9,959 nt of DNA from assembly GCA_002336805.1 (NCBI GenBank), contig DDEZ01000013.1, positions 1 through 9,959 of the forward strand. The letters are read 5' to 3'. A program made the position numbers and the translations under genes. The notes beneath the pieces are model-generated. The model searched no databases and had not been told where the DNA came from. It saw nothing but the letters and a program-made list of their open reading frames with translations. Of the stretch, positions 1 through 5,884 are shown one piece after another. The DNA comes from Bacteroidetes bacterium UBA1941. Its GTDB lineage: Bacteria > Bacteroidota > Bacteroidia > Chitinophagales > LD1. Position 1 is the stretch's first letter; each line of letters starts with the position of its first letter.

Positions 1-5
1 TTATA

Positions 6-21
6 ACATAGAAATCTATGT
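6..21. repeat. Perfect inverted repeat upstream of kynU
   Basis: ACATAGA and TCTATGT form a perfect 7-bp inverted repeat around a two-base AA centre. It lies about 30 bases upstream of the kynU -7 element, so it could be an operator or the end of a terminator for an upstream gene outside the window. No T-run follows it, which makes a rho-independent terminator unlikely. Confidence 0.35.
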
Positions 22-52
22 GGCTAAAATGTATTTATTACCAAAACCCTCT

Positions 53-60
53 TAAGTTTG
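53..60 (+). promoter_or_regulatory. Bacteroidota -7 promoter element of kynU
   Basis: TAAGTTTG matches the Bacteroidota -7 consensus TAnnTTTG exactly. It ends 21 bases before the ATG at 82, which predicts a leader of about 15 bases. No good -33 TTTG is visible at the usual spacing. The TTG at 58-60, which would give a longer reading frame, lies inside this element, so the element argues for the ATG at 82 as the true start. Confidence 0.55.
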
Positions 61-81
61 CCCCGATCAAATCAGCCCCGC

Positions 82-1362
82 ATGCAGTTTGAAAATTCAC
101 TCGCCTTCGCGAGAAAAATGGATAAAGCCGACCCACTCCGCAGCTTTCGCAAAGAATTTTATATCCCCAAAGTAAATGGCAAAGACTCCATCTACCTCTG
201 TGGCAATTCCCTCGGCCTGCAGCCGCGCGCCGTGGAGCAGCACGTCATGACCGAGATAAAAGACTGGCGCAAGTACGGCGTAGAGGGCCACCTCCATGCC
301 CGCAACCCTTGGCTGTATTATCACCACCTCTTTACCAAGCCGCTCAGCAATCTGGTAGGTGGCAAAAAGGAAGAGGTGGTCTGCATGAATAACCTCACCG
401 TCAACCTCAATATCATGATGGTGAGCTTCTACCGCCCCTCCGGTTCAAAAACAAAAATAGTCATCGAGGGCAGCGCCTTTCCGTCAGATTATTATGCTGT
501 AGAGCAGCAGATCCGCTTTCATGGGCTGAAGGCTGAAGAAAACATCATTGAGCTGCTCCCTCGCAAGGGTGAAGTCACATTGCGCACAGAAGACATCCTC
601 GCTACGCTCACCAAACATAAAGACGAGATCGCCCTCGTCCTCCTCGGCGGGGTCAACTATTACACAGGCCAGTTTTTTGACATCAAGGCCATCAGCGACT
701 GCTGTCAGAAAAATAAACTGACCCTCGGCCTCGACCTCGCCCATGCTATCGGCAATGTAGAGCTGAAACTGCATGACTGGAATATTGACTTCGCCACATG
801 GTGCTCGTATAAATATCTCAATTCCGGTCCCGGCGGCGTGAGCGGCGTCTTTGTACACAATAAGTATGCGAAGCGTCCCGACCTCCCGCGCTTTGCCGGC
901 TGGTGGGGTAATGCCGAGAAGACCCGCTTTAAGATGGAGAAGCACTACGTACCACAAGAGGGTGCCGCCGGCTGGCAGATGAGCAATGCCCCAGTCATGA
1001 ACATGGCCGCCCACAAAGCCTCGTTGGAATTATTCGAGAAGGCAGGCATCAAAAACCTACGCAAGAAGAGTGTGCAACTGACTGCCTATCTCGAGTATCT
1101 CCTCCAGCCCACCGCCACTAGTCCCGGGTCACCTATCTCCATCATCACACCATCTGATGCTAAGGCCCGCGGCTGCCAGCTCTCGCTACAGACCAAAACC
1201 AACGGCAAAAAGATATTTGACAAGCTGACCAAAGCCGGCATCATAGCAGACTGGCGCGAGCCCGACGTGATCCGCATAGCCCCCGTACCGCTCTACAATT
1301 CATTCGAAGACGTCTGGCACTTTGCAGACATCCTAGGCAATGCGATCAAAGGAATAAAGTAA
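82..1362 (+). CDS. kynU: Kynureninase
   Basis: PLP-dependent fold-type I hydrolase that cleaves L-kynurenine to anthranilate plus alanine, or 3-hydroxykynurenine to 3-hydroxyanthranilate plus alanine (tryptophan catabolism, or de novo NAD synthesis); cytoplasmic. From the ATG at 82 it has 426 residues, normal for the family. The PLP lysine is Lys244 in SYKYLN, preceded by Tyr243. Asp218 and His221 of LDLAHA are the cofactor-binding pair, with the same D-to-K spacing of 26 as human KYNU (D250, K276). The glycine-rich NSGPGG follows. The N-terminus (MQFENSLAFA) fits bacterial homologues. A longer frame from TTG at 58 is rejected because that codon sits in the -7 element. No other kynurenine-pathway gene is visible; kynurenine 3-monooxygenase often accompanies it and could lie upstream of the window. 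Confidence 0.95.
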   Translation: MQFENSLAFARKMDKADPLRSFRKEFYIPKVNGKDSIYLCGNSLGLQPRAVEQHVMTEIKDWRKYGVEGHLHARNPWLYYHHLFTKPLSNLVGGKKEEVVCMNNLTVNLNIMMVSFYRPSGSKTKIVIEGSAFPSDYYAVEQQIRFHGLKAEENIIELLPRKGEVTLRTEDILATLTKHKDEIALVLLGGVNYYTGQFFDIKAISDCCQKNKLTLGLDLAHAIGNVELKLHDWNIDFATWCSYKYLNSGPGGVSGVFVHNKYAKRPDLPRFAGWWGNAEKTRFKMEKHYVPQEGAAGWQMSNAPVMNMAAHKASLELFEKAGIKNLRKKSVQLTAYLEYLLQPTATSPGSPISIITPSDAKARGCQLSLQTKTNGKKIFDKLTKAGIIADWREPDVIRIAPVPLYNSFEDVWHFADILGNAIKGIK

Positions 1363-1386
1363 CCGTGAAGAGCAAGCAGGCGAAAG

Positions 1387-1426
1387 CAAAAAAAGATTGA
1401 TTTGCGAGCGTCAGCGAAGCAATCTT
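1387..1426 (-). terminator. Hairpin with T-tract, candidate terminator for minus-strand transcripts
   Basis: AAGATTG and CAATCTT enclose a second stem TTTGC/GCGAA separated by one mismatch, with an 8-base loop. On the minus strand the hairpin is followed by a run of seven T (the A-tract at 1388-1394), as in an intrinsic terminator. It lies about 170 bases beyond the stop of the YceI gene and 25 bases beyond the kynU stop, between two convergent genes. The core (GCGAGCGTCAGCGAAGCAATC) looks like a dispersed Bacteroidota repeat, so it may be a repeat that also terminates. Confidence 0.4.
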
Positions 1427-1458
1427 CAACTTAAAAAGTCAGTGTGGAGGGATGTTTT

Positions 1459-1592
1459 AAAGTCTCCCTTTAGGGAGATTTAGAGGGTTGTATTTGTATT
1501 AAAGCCTCCCTTTAGGTCGCAGATCCCGATGCAGTCGGGAGAGGTTTGGAGGGCTGTATTAAAGTCTCCTCAATGGGAAGATTTTAGAGGGG
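1459..1592. repeat. Three imperfect copies of a palindromic intergenic repeat
   Basis: Copies are at 1459-1487, 1501-1553 and 1561-1592. Each starts AAAG(T/C)CTCC and ends in a TTTAGAGGG-like tail. The first contains the perfect hairpin TCTCCC-TTTA-GGGAGA (1463-1478). The second carries an extra segment of about 22 bases with its own 6-bp hairpin TCCCGA/TCGGGA (1524-1540). The third is degenerate. The stretches after copies 1 and 2 end in TTGTATT and CTGTATT. The last copy stops three bases before the stop codon of the convergent YceI gene. A related element lies at 4456-4504. Confidence 0.65.
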
Positions 1593-1595
1593 CTG

Positions 1596-2138
1596 CTACT
1601 TCTTCACCGGCACATTGATCGCGATCTCTACATCGTCTTTGACAGCTGCAGATGATTTACCTACATTAAAGTCCAGGCGGTTGAGCCTGAGCGTACCGGT
1701 AAAGCTGCCACTATTGCCATCACCTGCATAGGTGAAAGGTATCTGCTCCTTCTTAGAGACGCCTTTCATGGTCAGCATGCCGTCTACCAGATAGCCGCTC
1801 GCCGTCTTGGTGATCGTGGTAGACTTGAATGCTATGAGCGGGTACTTGGCGATATCAAACCAGACCTCCTCTTCTTTGATATCCTTGTCGCGCTTGTCTA
1901 TACCGGTCTTGATGGTAGAGAGGTCCAGTGTCACATCCATGCGGCTGCTCTTGACATCTACAGGATCAAAGAGGATCGTGCCCCTCAGGCCACCTACGCT
2001 GCCATCTACAGTGCCGAGCATGCTCTTGATCTTGAAGGTCACAGCGCTATTGTCTGCTATCTTCCAGTTCTGGACCACTACAAACGACATAGCGAGGAAT
2101 GCTATGACGATGACGGAGATGACGAATTGCCTGACCAT
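1596..2138 (-). CDS. YceI-like domain protein with N-terminal membrane anchor
   Basis: A 180-residue exported or inner-membrane-anchored protein of the YceI family, whose lipocalin-like beta-barrel binds isoprenoid-type lipids in characterised members. Residues 5-22 form one hydrophobic segment with no convincing signal-peptidase site, so it is probably an uncleaved anchor. The YceI domain runs from about residue 25 to 180: WKIADNSAV at its start, the family signature RDKDIKEEEVWFDIAKYP at 83-100, then IAFKSTTI. The length suits a single YceI domain. The specific ligand is unknown. The gene converges on kynU, and a partial copy of its own 5' end lies directly upstream (2172-2322), so both may share one transcript from further upstream. 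No gene symbol is assigned because the phylum has many paralogues. Confidence 0.88.
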   Translation of the reverse strand: MVRQFVISVIVIAFLAMSFVVVQNWKIADNSAVTFKIKSMLGTVDGSVGGLRGTILFDPVDVKSSRMDVTLDLSTIKTGIDKRDKDIKEEEVWFDIAKYPLIAFKSTTITKTASGYLVDGMLTMKGVSKKEQIPFTYAGDGNSGSFTGTLRLNRLDFNVGKSSAAVKDDVEIAINVPVKK

Positions 2139-2322
2139 AGTATCAGTTTTAAAGGGTGAAACGATGCAGCACTACCGACCTACCTTGACACTCGCCGTTT
2201 TATGGTCAGATACCTTCCAGTTCTGGACCACTACAAATGACATAGCGAGGAAAACAATGACGATGACGGAGATGACAAATTGCCTGACCATGGTGTCAAT
2301 TTTAAAGGGTGAAACGATGCAG
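2061..2322. repeat. Tandem duplication covering leader and membrane anchor of the YceI gene
   Basis: Positions 2061-2169 and 2214-2322 align without gaps at an offset of exactly 153 bases, with 8 differences in 109 positions (about 93% identity). The repeat covers the 5' leader (TTTTAAAGGGTGAAACGATGCAG on the plus-strand reading) and the first 26 codons. In the coding part three of the five changes are synonymous; the other two fall in one codon (Ala13 to Val). Just inside the gene (2019-2060 against 2172-2213) identity falls to about half, still in frame. Confidence 0.9.
2172..2291 (-). pseudogene. Truncated YceI-family paralogue, anchor only (39 codons)
   Basis: The reading frame begins MVRQFVISVIVI and is identical to the downstream YceI protein over the first 26 residues except Ala13 to Val. 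It then diverges: WKVSDHKTASVKVGR, then a stop. The divergent tail still resembles the start of a YceI domain (compare WKIADNSAVTFKIK), so this looks like a duplicated gene whose barrel has been lost after the first strand. The start codon and leader are intact, so a 39-residue single-span membrane peptide could still be made. It lies upstream of the full gene in the same direction. Whether it is a decaying relic or a retained mini-anchor cannot be decided from the sequence. Confidence 0.65.
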
Positions 2323-2388
2323 GACTGGGCGATGTTGTCTGGGAATCGGGGGATTCGGTAGACTAAGACAATAACAAGGTCTAAGACT

Positions 2389-2421
2389 TAAAAAAACTAA
2401 ATAGGGATAAGGGTACCCTAA
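2389..2421 (-). terminator. Weak candidate terminator downstream of the phosphohexomutase gene
   Basis: Read on the minus strand, TAGGG and CCCTA can pair around a 9-base loop and are followed by TTTAG and a run of seven T. It lies about 80 bases beyond the mutase stop codon, in the 177-base spacer before the duplicated YceI leader. The stem is only 5 bp. The palindrome GGGTACCC (2411-2418) overlaps it and could be a site in its own right. Confidence 0.3.
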
Positions 2422-2426
2422 AGATA
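2418..2426 (-). promoter_or_regulatory. Possible -7 element for the YceI transcript
   Basis: On the minus strand TATCTTTA differs from TAnnTTTG by one base. It is about 125 bases upstream of the ATG of the truncated paralogue and is the nearest reasonable match in the spacer. There is no clear -33 partner, and it overlaps the candidate terminator of the preceding gene, so the assignment is weak. Confidence 0.2.
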
Positions 2427-2499
2427 ATAGTCGGCGCCAATAAATCAGCATCCGGTATATGAAGAAAATGTAAATTAATCCGACTTTTCGACGAATGGC

Positions 2500-3903
2500 C
2501 TAGCCAACGAGCTGTTTGCGAGTCATTTCTATGATGTCATTGACCCGGTCCAGGTCGCCTGCCTGTACGTAGATACGCAGTACTGGCTCGGTACCAGATG
2601 GGCGGATCATGACCACCTCATCATTGGCAAAGTGGAACTTGTAGCCGTCTATATCCTCTACACGCTGTACCTGTAGCGGACCGAAAGACTGATAGGTACC
2701 GGCCTTGCAGTTGGCTATGATCTGCTGCTTCTGCTCTTCTTTGAGGTGCAGGTCCAAGCGGTTGTACGCGAAAGGTCCTACTATGGCGTAGATCTCATTG
2801 ATGAGGTCCTCTACAGAGAGGCCATTGGCAGAGAGGTAGTCTATCAGTACGAGTCCATCCCAGATGCCGTCGCGCTCAGGTATGTGGCCCTTCACAGCTA
2901 TGCCGCCGCTCTCTTCGCCGCCTACCAGTACATCCTCGGTGATCATCTTCTCGCAGATATACTTGAAGCCGATCTTGGTCACCTCTACCTCTATGCCAAA
3001 GTGCTCGCATAGCTTCTTCACCTTGTCAGATACGGAGAAGGCGATCACCACCTTGCCGCGCAGCTCTCGGTACTCGTGCAGCACATAGATCAGCATGAGG
3101 ATGATATGGTGTGCATCTATGAAGCGGCCCTTGGCATCGAACAGGCCGATGCGGTCAGCATCGCCATCGGTACAGAGGCCAAAGTCTATATGCTTCATCT
3201 GCTTGATATAGCTCGCAAACTCGGTGAGGTTCTTGGCCACCGGCTCCGGAGCCTGCCCGTGGAAGGAGGGATTATACTCACAGTGGATCACATCTGCCTG
3301 CGGCAAGAGGCGCGGCAGGATGCTCTGGCCCGCACCATACATAGCATCATAGCCTATGATAAATCCGGAGTCATTGATCGCCTCCAGGTCAAAGTGTTCC
3401 TTGACATGATCAAAGTAGATATTCTCGAGGTCTACCAGTTCTACTTTGCCCTCGGCCACGAGCTCGTCTACGGTCTTTTCTTTGATCTCGTATACCTCTG
3501 GGATGATGGCTTCGATCTCCTCTATGTGCTTTACGATCAGCGGGCCGCCATGCTTGGCCTTCAGCTTGTAGCCATTGTAGGCAGGGGGATTGTGAGAGGC
3601 GGTGATGATCACGCCCAGCTCGCAGCCTAGCTTCTGGGCACCGAGAGAGACCATAGGCGTAGATACAAAGTGCTGGTCAAAGTACACCTTGATACCCGCC
3701 TCTGCAAATACATTGATAGCGGTCTGGCAGAAGAGGTAGCCGCCAAAGCGGCAGTCATACCCTAGCACCACAGAGGCATTGGCATCTACCTTCAGCATCC
3801 AGTCTGCTGTAGCTTTTGCTACACGGGCTACATTGCCATTGGTAAAGTCATTTGCGATGATACCCCTCCATCCGTCGGTGCCAAATTTTATTTTCGTTGC
3901 CAT
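2500..3903 (-). CDS. Phosphoglucomutase/phosphomannomutase (alpha-D-phosphohexomutase family)
   Basis: A 467-residue cytosolic enzyme that interconverts hexose 1- and 6-phosphates through a phosphoserine and a bisphosphate intermediate, feeding sugar-nucleotide and glycogen metabolism. All four signatures of the superfamily are visible: phosphoserine loop ITASHNP with Ser103; Mg2+ loop DGDADR at 246-251; sugar-binding GGEESGG at 328-334; phosphate-binding RPSGTEP at 434-440. The length is typical. The reading frame stays open upstream to 4218, but that part is antisense to the acetyltransferase gene and lacks family similarity. MATKIKFGTDGWRG is the classic N-terminus, and a perfect -7 element sits 22 bases before it. 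GEESGG does not by itself settle glucose versus mannose preference, so no symbol is given. Confidence 0.95.
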   Translation of the reverse strand: MATKIKFGTDGWRGIIANDFTNGNVARVAKATADWMLKVDANASVVLGYDCRFGGYLFCQTAINVFAEAGIKVYFDQHFVSTPMVSLGAQKLGCELGVIITASHNPPAYNGYKLKAKHGGPLIVKHIEEIEAIIPEVYEIKEKTVDELVAEGKVELVDLENIYFDHVKEHFDLEAINDSGFIIGYDAMYGAGQSILPRLLPQADVIHCEYNPSFHGQAPEPVAKNLTEFASYIKQMKHIDFGLCTDGDADRIGLFDAKGRFIDAHHIILMLIYVLHEYRELRGKVVIAFSVSDKVKKLCEHFGIEVEVTKIGFKYICEKMITEDVLVGGEESGGIAVKGHIPERDGIWDGLVLIDYLSANGLSVEDLINEIYAIVGPFAYNRLDLHLKEEQKQQIIANCKAGTYQSFGPLQVQRVEDIDGYKFHFANDEVVMIRPSGTEPVLRIYVQAGDLDRVNDIIEMTRKQLVG

Positions 3904-3925
3904 ATCCTGATATTTGTGTGAAGGG

Positions 3926-3933
3926 CAAATATA
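3926..3933 (-). promoter_or_regulatory. -7 element of the phosphohexomutase gene
   Basis: On the minus strand TATATTTG matches TAnnTTTG exactly. It lies 22 bases before the ATG at 3903, giving a predicted leader of about 16 bases. No strong -33 TTTG is present. The 60-base region is shared with the divergent acetyltransferase gene; on the plus strand GATATTTG (3909-3916) is a one-mismatch match that could serve it. Confidence 0.55.
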
Positions 3934-3963
3934 AACGAAATGCTCACTTGACACTATAGGCTG

Positions 3964-4431
3964 ATGACACATGACCTGCACATACTGAGGACAGACTCTT
4001 CTCACCCCGACTTTCGCCGGCTGGTGGCAGAGCTGGACCGCGACCTGGCCATCAGAGACGGTGATGATCACGCCTTCTACGCACAGTACAATGGCATCTC
4101 TATGATACGCCACGCGGTAGTGGCCTACCTCGGAGCGGAGCCTGTGAGCTGCGGTGCCTTCAAGGAGTATGAGCCCGGAGTGGCAGAGGTCAAGCGTATG
4201 TATGTGCCGCTCGCACATCGCGGGCAGGGCATAGCCGGACTAGTACTACAGGCAATAGAGCAGTGGGCCGCAGAAGAAGGCTACCATACCTGTATACTGG
4301 AGACTGGTGTGAAGCAGCCGGAAGCCATCAGACTCTATCAAAAGAGCGGCTATGCCAGCATACCGAACTTTGGACAATATGCAGGTGTAGATAATAGCGT
4401 TTGTTTTGAGAAGAAACTTATCAGCAAATAA
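3964..4431 (+). CDS. GNAT-family N-acetyltransferase
   Basis: A 155-residue single-domain acetyltransferase that would transfer the acetyl group of acetyl-CoA to an amine; the substrate cannot be inferred. The GNAT core is clear: strand beta-4 VAEVKRMYV (73-81) followed by the pyrophosphate-binding loop H-RGQGIA (85-91), then the LETG strand (112-115) and the AIRLYQKSGY helix and turn (121-130) typical of motif B. The C-terminal PNFGQYAGVDNSVCFEK pattern (134-150) marks a subgroup I have the impression is common in Bacteroidota. The gene diverges from the phosphohexomutase gene across 60 bases. The first ATG is used; there is no Shine-Dalgarno sequence. It is separated by 160 bases from the next co-directional gene. 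Confidence 0.9.
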   Translation: MTHDLHILRTDSSHPDFRRLVAELDRDLAIRDGDDHAFYAQYNGISMIRHAVVAYLGAEPVSCGAFKEYEPGVAEVKRMYVPLAHRGQGIAGLVLQAIEQWAAEEGYHTCILETGVKQPEAIRLYQKSGYASIPNFGQYAGVDNSVCFEKKLISK

Positions 4432-4455
4432 AGGTATAATCTACACGCACATGGT

Positions 4456-4504
4456 TCTTCTCTCTCCTTTGGAGAGAGAAGATGCCGAAGGCAGATGAGA
4501 GAGG
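4456..4504. repeat. Hairpin repeat between acetyltransferase and pcm
   Basis: A perfect 12-bp stem, TCTTCTCTCTCC pairing with GGAGAGAGAAGA around a TTT loop (4456-4482), is followed by a small TGCC-GAA-GGCA hairpin (4483-4493) and GATGAGAGAGG. The layout (palindrome with a T-rich loop, short spacer, GAGAGG tail) parallels the copies at 1459-1592. No T-run follows, so a rho-independent terminator is less likely than an RNA-level processing or repeat element. The rest of the 4432-4591 spacer shows nothing clear. Confidence 0.6.
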
Positions 4505-4591
4505 ACGCTGTCCAATCCCGCGACCAATCCACAGTCGCTGTGAACACCTCATTAGGCCACTTGCACAGGGCTTGTTTAACTTGCACCACTC

Positions 4592-5257
4592 ATGTCACTG
4601 CTGCTAAAAGATACATACCGTCATAAAGGACTGCGGAAAGAACTCGTCACCCTGCTCGCCAAAAAGGGCATCACAGATAAGCGCGTACTCGATGCCATAG
4701 AGCGTGTGCCTCGCCACCTCTTTCTGGGCCATGACAATATCTTTGACGTGAAGGCCTACGAGGATATCGCCTTCCCGATAGGAGAGGGGCAGACCATCTC
4801 ACAGCCATACACAGTAGCCTATCAGTCGCAGCTACTGGAGACTTTGCCAAAGGAAAAGGTACTCGAGATCGGTACAGGCAGCGGCTACCAGGCGGCAGTC
4901 CTGGCAGAGCTCGGCGTCAAGGTCTTCTCCATAGAGCGCCAGCGCAAACTCTATGATCGCACCCGCCCACTACTGAATGAGCTGGGGTATAACGCTGTCA
5001 AGATGTTCTTTGGTGATGGCTTTGAGGGACTGGAGACATTCGCTCCGTTTGACAAGATCATCATCACCGCAGCGGCACCGCATATACCGGAGAAACTACT
5101 CGGCCAGCTCATGCTGGGAGGTCAGATGGTGATACCACTGGATATAGATGGCGCTACCAAGATGGTACGCATCACCAGACTGGAGGAAAAGGAGTTTGAC
5201 CAGGAGATATTCAGTGAGGCAGCCTTTGTGCCCATGCTGCGCGGCAAGGTGCTGTAG
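4592..5257 (+). CDS. pcm: Protein-L-isoaspartate O-methyltransferase
   Basis: A 221-residue cytosolic repair enzyme that uses S-adenosylmethionine to methylate isoaspartyl residues formed by ageing of Asn and Asp, starting their return to normal aspartate. Visible family features are GQTISQPYTVA (66-76), the substrate-side loop with the conserved Ser70; SAM motif I LEIGTGSGYQAAVLAE (91-106); the acidic post-I position SIER (113-116); GDG (141-143); IITAAAP (157-163); and the C-terminal FVPMLRG (212-218). Length and order match the family. The ATG has no Shine-Dalgarno sequence, and no good TAnnTTTG match lies close upstream. The stop codon TAG directly abuts the stop of convergent smpB with no intervening base. 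Confidence 0.95.
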   Translation: MSLLLKDTYRHKGLRKELVTLLAKKGITDKRVLDAIERVPRHLFLGHDNIFDVKAYEDIAFPIGEGQTISQPYTVAYQSQLLETLPKEKVLEIGTGSGYQAAVLAELGVKVFSIERQRKLYDRTRPLLNELGYNAVKMFFGDGFEGLETFAPFDKIIITAAAPHIPEKLLGQLMLGGQMVIPLDIDGATKMVRITRLEEKEFDQEIFSEAAFVPMLRGKVL

Positions 5258-5716
5258 CTACACGCGGTACTTCTTCATCACGCGGTCCATCTCGCGCTTG
5301 CTGTCCTTTGTCTTCAGCGTCTCACGCTTGTCAAAGTTCTTTTTGCCCCGGCCTATGGCTATCTCCAGTTTGGCGAAGCCGCGATCAGAGAGGAAGAGGC
5401 GGACAGGTACTACAGTGACTCCCTTCTCGCGTGTCTTGGTCTCTATTTTCTTTAGTTCGCGCTTATTGAGCAGTAGCTTGCGCAGGCGGAGGATGTCGTG
5501 ATTCATGAGGTTGCCATGAGAGTACTCGGGGATGTTCATGTTCTTGACAAAGAGCTCTCCATCCCGCACAAAGCAGAACGCCTCAGAGATAGAGCCGGCA
5601 CCCTCACGGATAGACTTGATCTCTGTACCCTTTAGCACGATGCCTGCTGTATAGCTCTCGGCCAGTGTGTACTGGAAGCCGGCTTTCTTGTTCCTTATTT
5701 CTACTTTCTGCTGCAT
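5258..5716 (-). CDS. smpB: SsrA (tmRNA)-binding protein SmpB
   Basis: A 152-residue small basic OB-fold protein that binds tmRNA and brings it to stalled ribosomes for trans-translation. Family signatures are visible: TAGIVLKGTEIKSIREG (23-39), the RKLLLNKREL segment (79-88), RGFAKLEIAIGRGKKNFDKRE (112-132), where GKKNFDKRE is the most conserved block, and a basic C-terminal tail ending MKKYRV that would enter the decoding centre. The start MQQKVEIRNKKA fits homologues. A near-consensus -7 element is only 11 bases before the ATG, so the leader may be very short. The ssrA tmRNA gene is not seen in this window. Confidence 0.97.
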   Translation of the reverse strand: MQQKVEIRNKKAGFQYTLAESYTAGIVLKGTEIKSIREGAGSISEAFCFVRDGELFVKNMNIPEYSHGNLMNHDILRLRKLLLNKRELKKIETKTREKGVTVVPVRLFLSDRGFAKLEIAIGRGKKNFDKRETLKTKDSKREMDRVMKKYRV

Positions 5717-5727
5717 ATAGCGGACTG

Positions 5728-5735
5728 CGAAAGTA
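5728..5735 (-). promoter_or_regulatory. -7 element of smpB
   Basis: On the minus strand TACTTTCG differs from TAnnTTTG by one base, a variant plausible in this phylum. It ends 11 bases before the ATG, predicting a leader of only about 5-6 bases, i.e. a nearly leaderless mRNA. No -33 TTTG is found at the expected distance. Confidence 0.4.
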
Positions 5736-5765
5736 GTGAAAAGCTATTATGGTTTACTAGATACT

Positions 5766-5784
5766 AGCAATCCATTTCATTGCT
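5766..5784. repeat. Inverted repeat in the smpB/AbiC-like divergent spacer
   Basis: AGCAAT and ATTGCT are perfect inverted arms around a 7-base loop. A second small repeat, CTAG-ATA-CTAG, directly precedes it (about 5757-5767). Base composition turns AT-rich here, close to the left edge of the AT-rich segment. No direct repeat pairing this edge with the right one (around 7112-7130) was found by eye. Confidence 0.3.
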
Positions 5785-5830
5785 GGATAAATTCTAACAA
5801 GAAATACGTTCTCATTATTTTCAGATATGC

Positions 5831-5857
5831 TTCTTTTAAAAGAATCAAGCAAGATTC
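5831..5857. promoter_or_regulatory. Overlapping palindromes, candidate operator of the AbiC-like gene
   Basis: TTCTTTTAAAAGAA (5831-5844) is a perfect 14-base palindrome. It overlaps a second inverted repeat, GAATC-N6-GATTC (5842-5857). Together they cover where the -33 element and the spacer of the downstream promoter should be, a good position for a repressor or autoregulator. The palindrome is AT-rich, so chance is possible in this composition. Confidence 0.35.
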
Positions 5858-5859
5858 GA

Positions 5860-5867
5860 TATTTTTG
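5860..5867 (+). promoter_or_regulatory. -7 element of the AbiC-like gene
   Basis: TATTTTTG matches TAnnTTTG exactly and ends 17 bases before the ATG at 5885, predicting a leader of about 12 bases. At the usual spacing upstream there is TTTA (5836-5839) instead of TTTG, inside the palindrome. Confidence 0.5.
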
Positions 5868-5884
5868 ATAAAACGCATGGATTT

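Noticed and set aside
58..81. N-terminal extension of kynureninase from TTG at 58
   Set aside because: The codon lies inside an exact TAnnTTTG promoter element and the eight extra residues have no family counterpart; ATG at 82 gives the usual N-terminus.
484..1014. 176-codon minus-strand frame inside kynU
   Set aside because: Antisense shadow of a well-supported gene; no domain similarity.
1807..2361. 184-codon plus-strand frame over the YceI gene and its duplicate
   Set aside because: It is the complement of the YceI coding region; its internal protein repeat is just the DNA duplication read on the wrong strand.
3076..3630. 184-codon plus-strand frame inside the phosphohexomutase
   Set aside because: Antisense shadow of a gene with all four catalytic signatures; no recognisable domain of its own.
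3904..4218. Open frame extending the phosphohexomutase upstream by 105 codons
   Set aside because: It is antisense to the acetyltransferase gene, contains the mutase promoter, and MATKIKFGTDGWRG is the standard family start.
4350..4589. 79-codon minus-strand frame across the acetyltransferase end and spacer
   Set aside because: Half overlaps the acetyltransferase antisense and the rest runs through a hairpin repeat; no promoter and no family resemblance.
5717..5884. Possible tmRNA or other RNA gene beside smpB
   Set aside because: The spacer is only 168 bases, AT-rich, and shows no tRNA-like ends or tag-coding frame.
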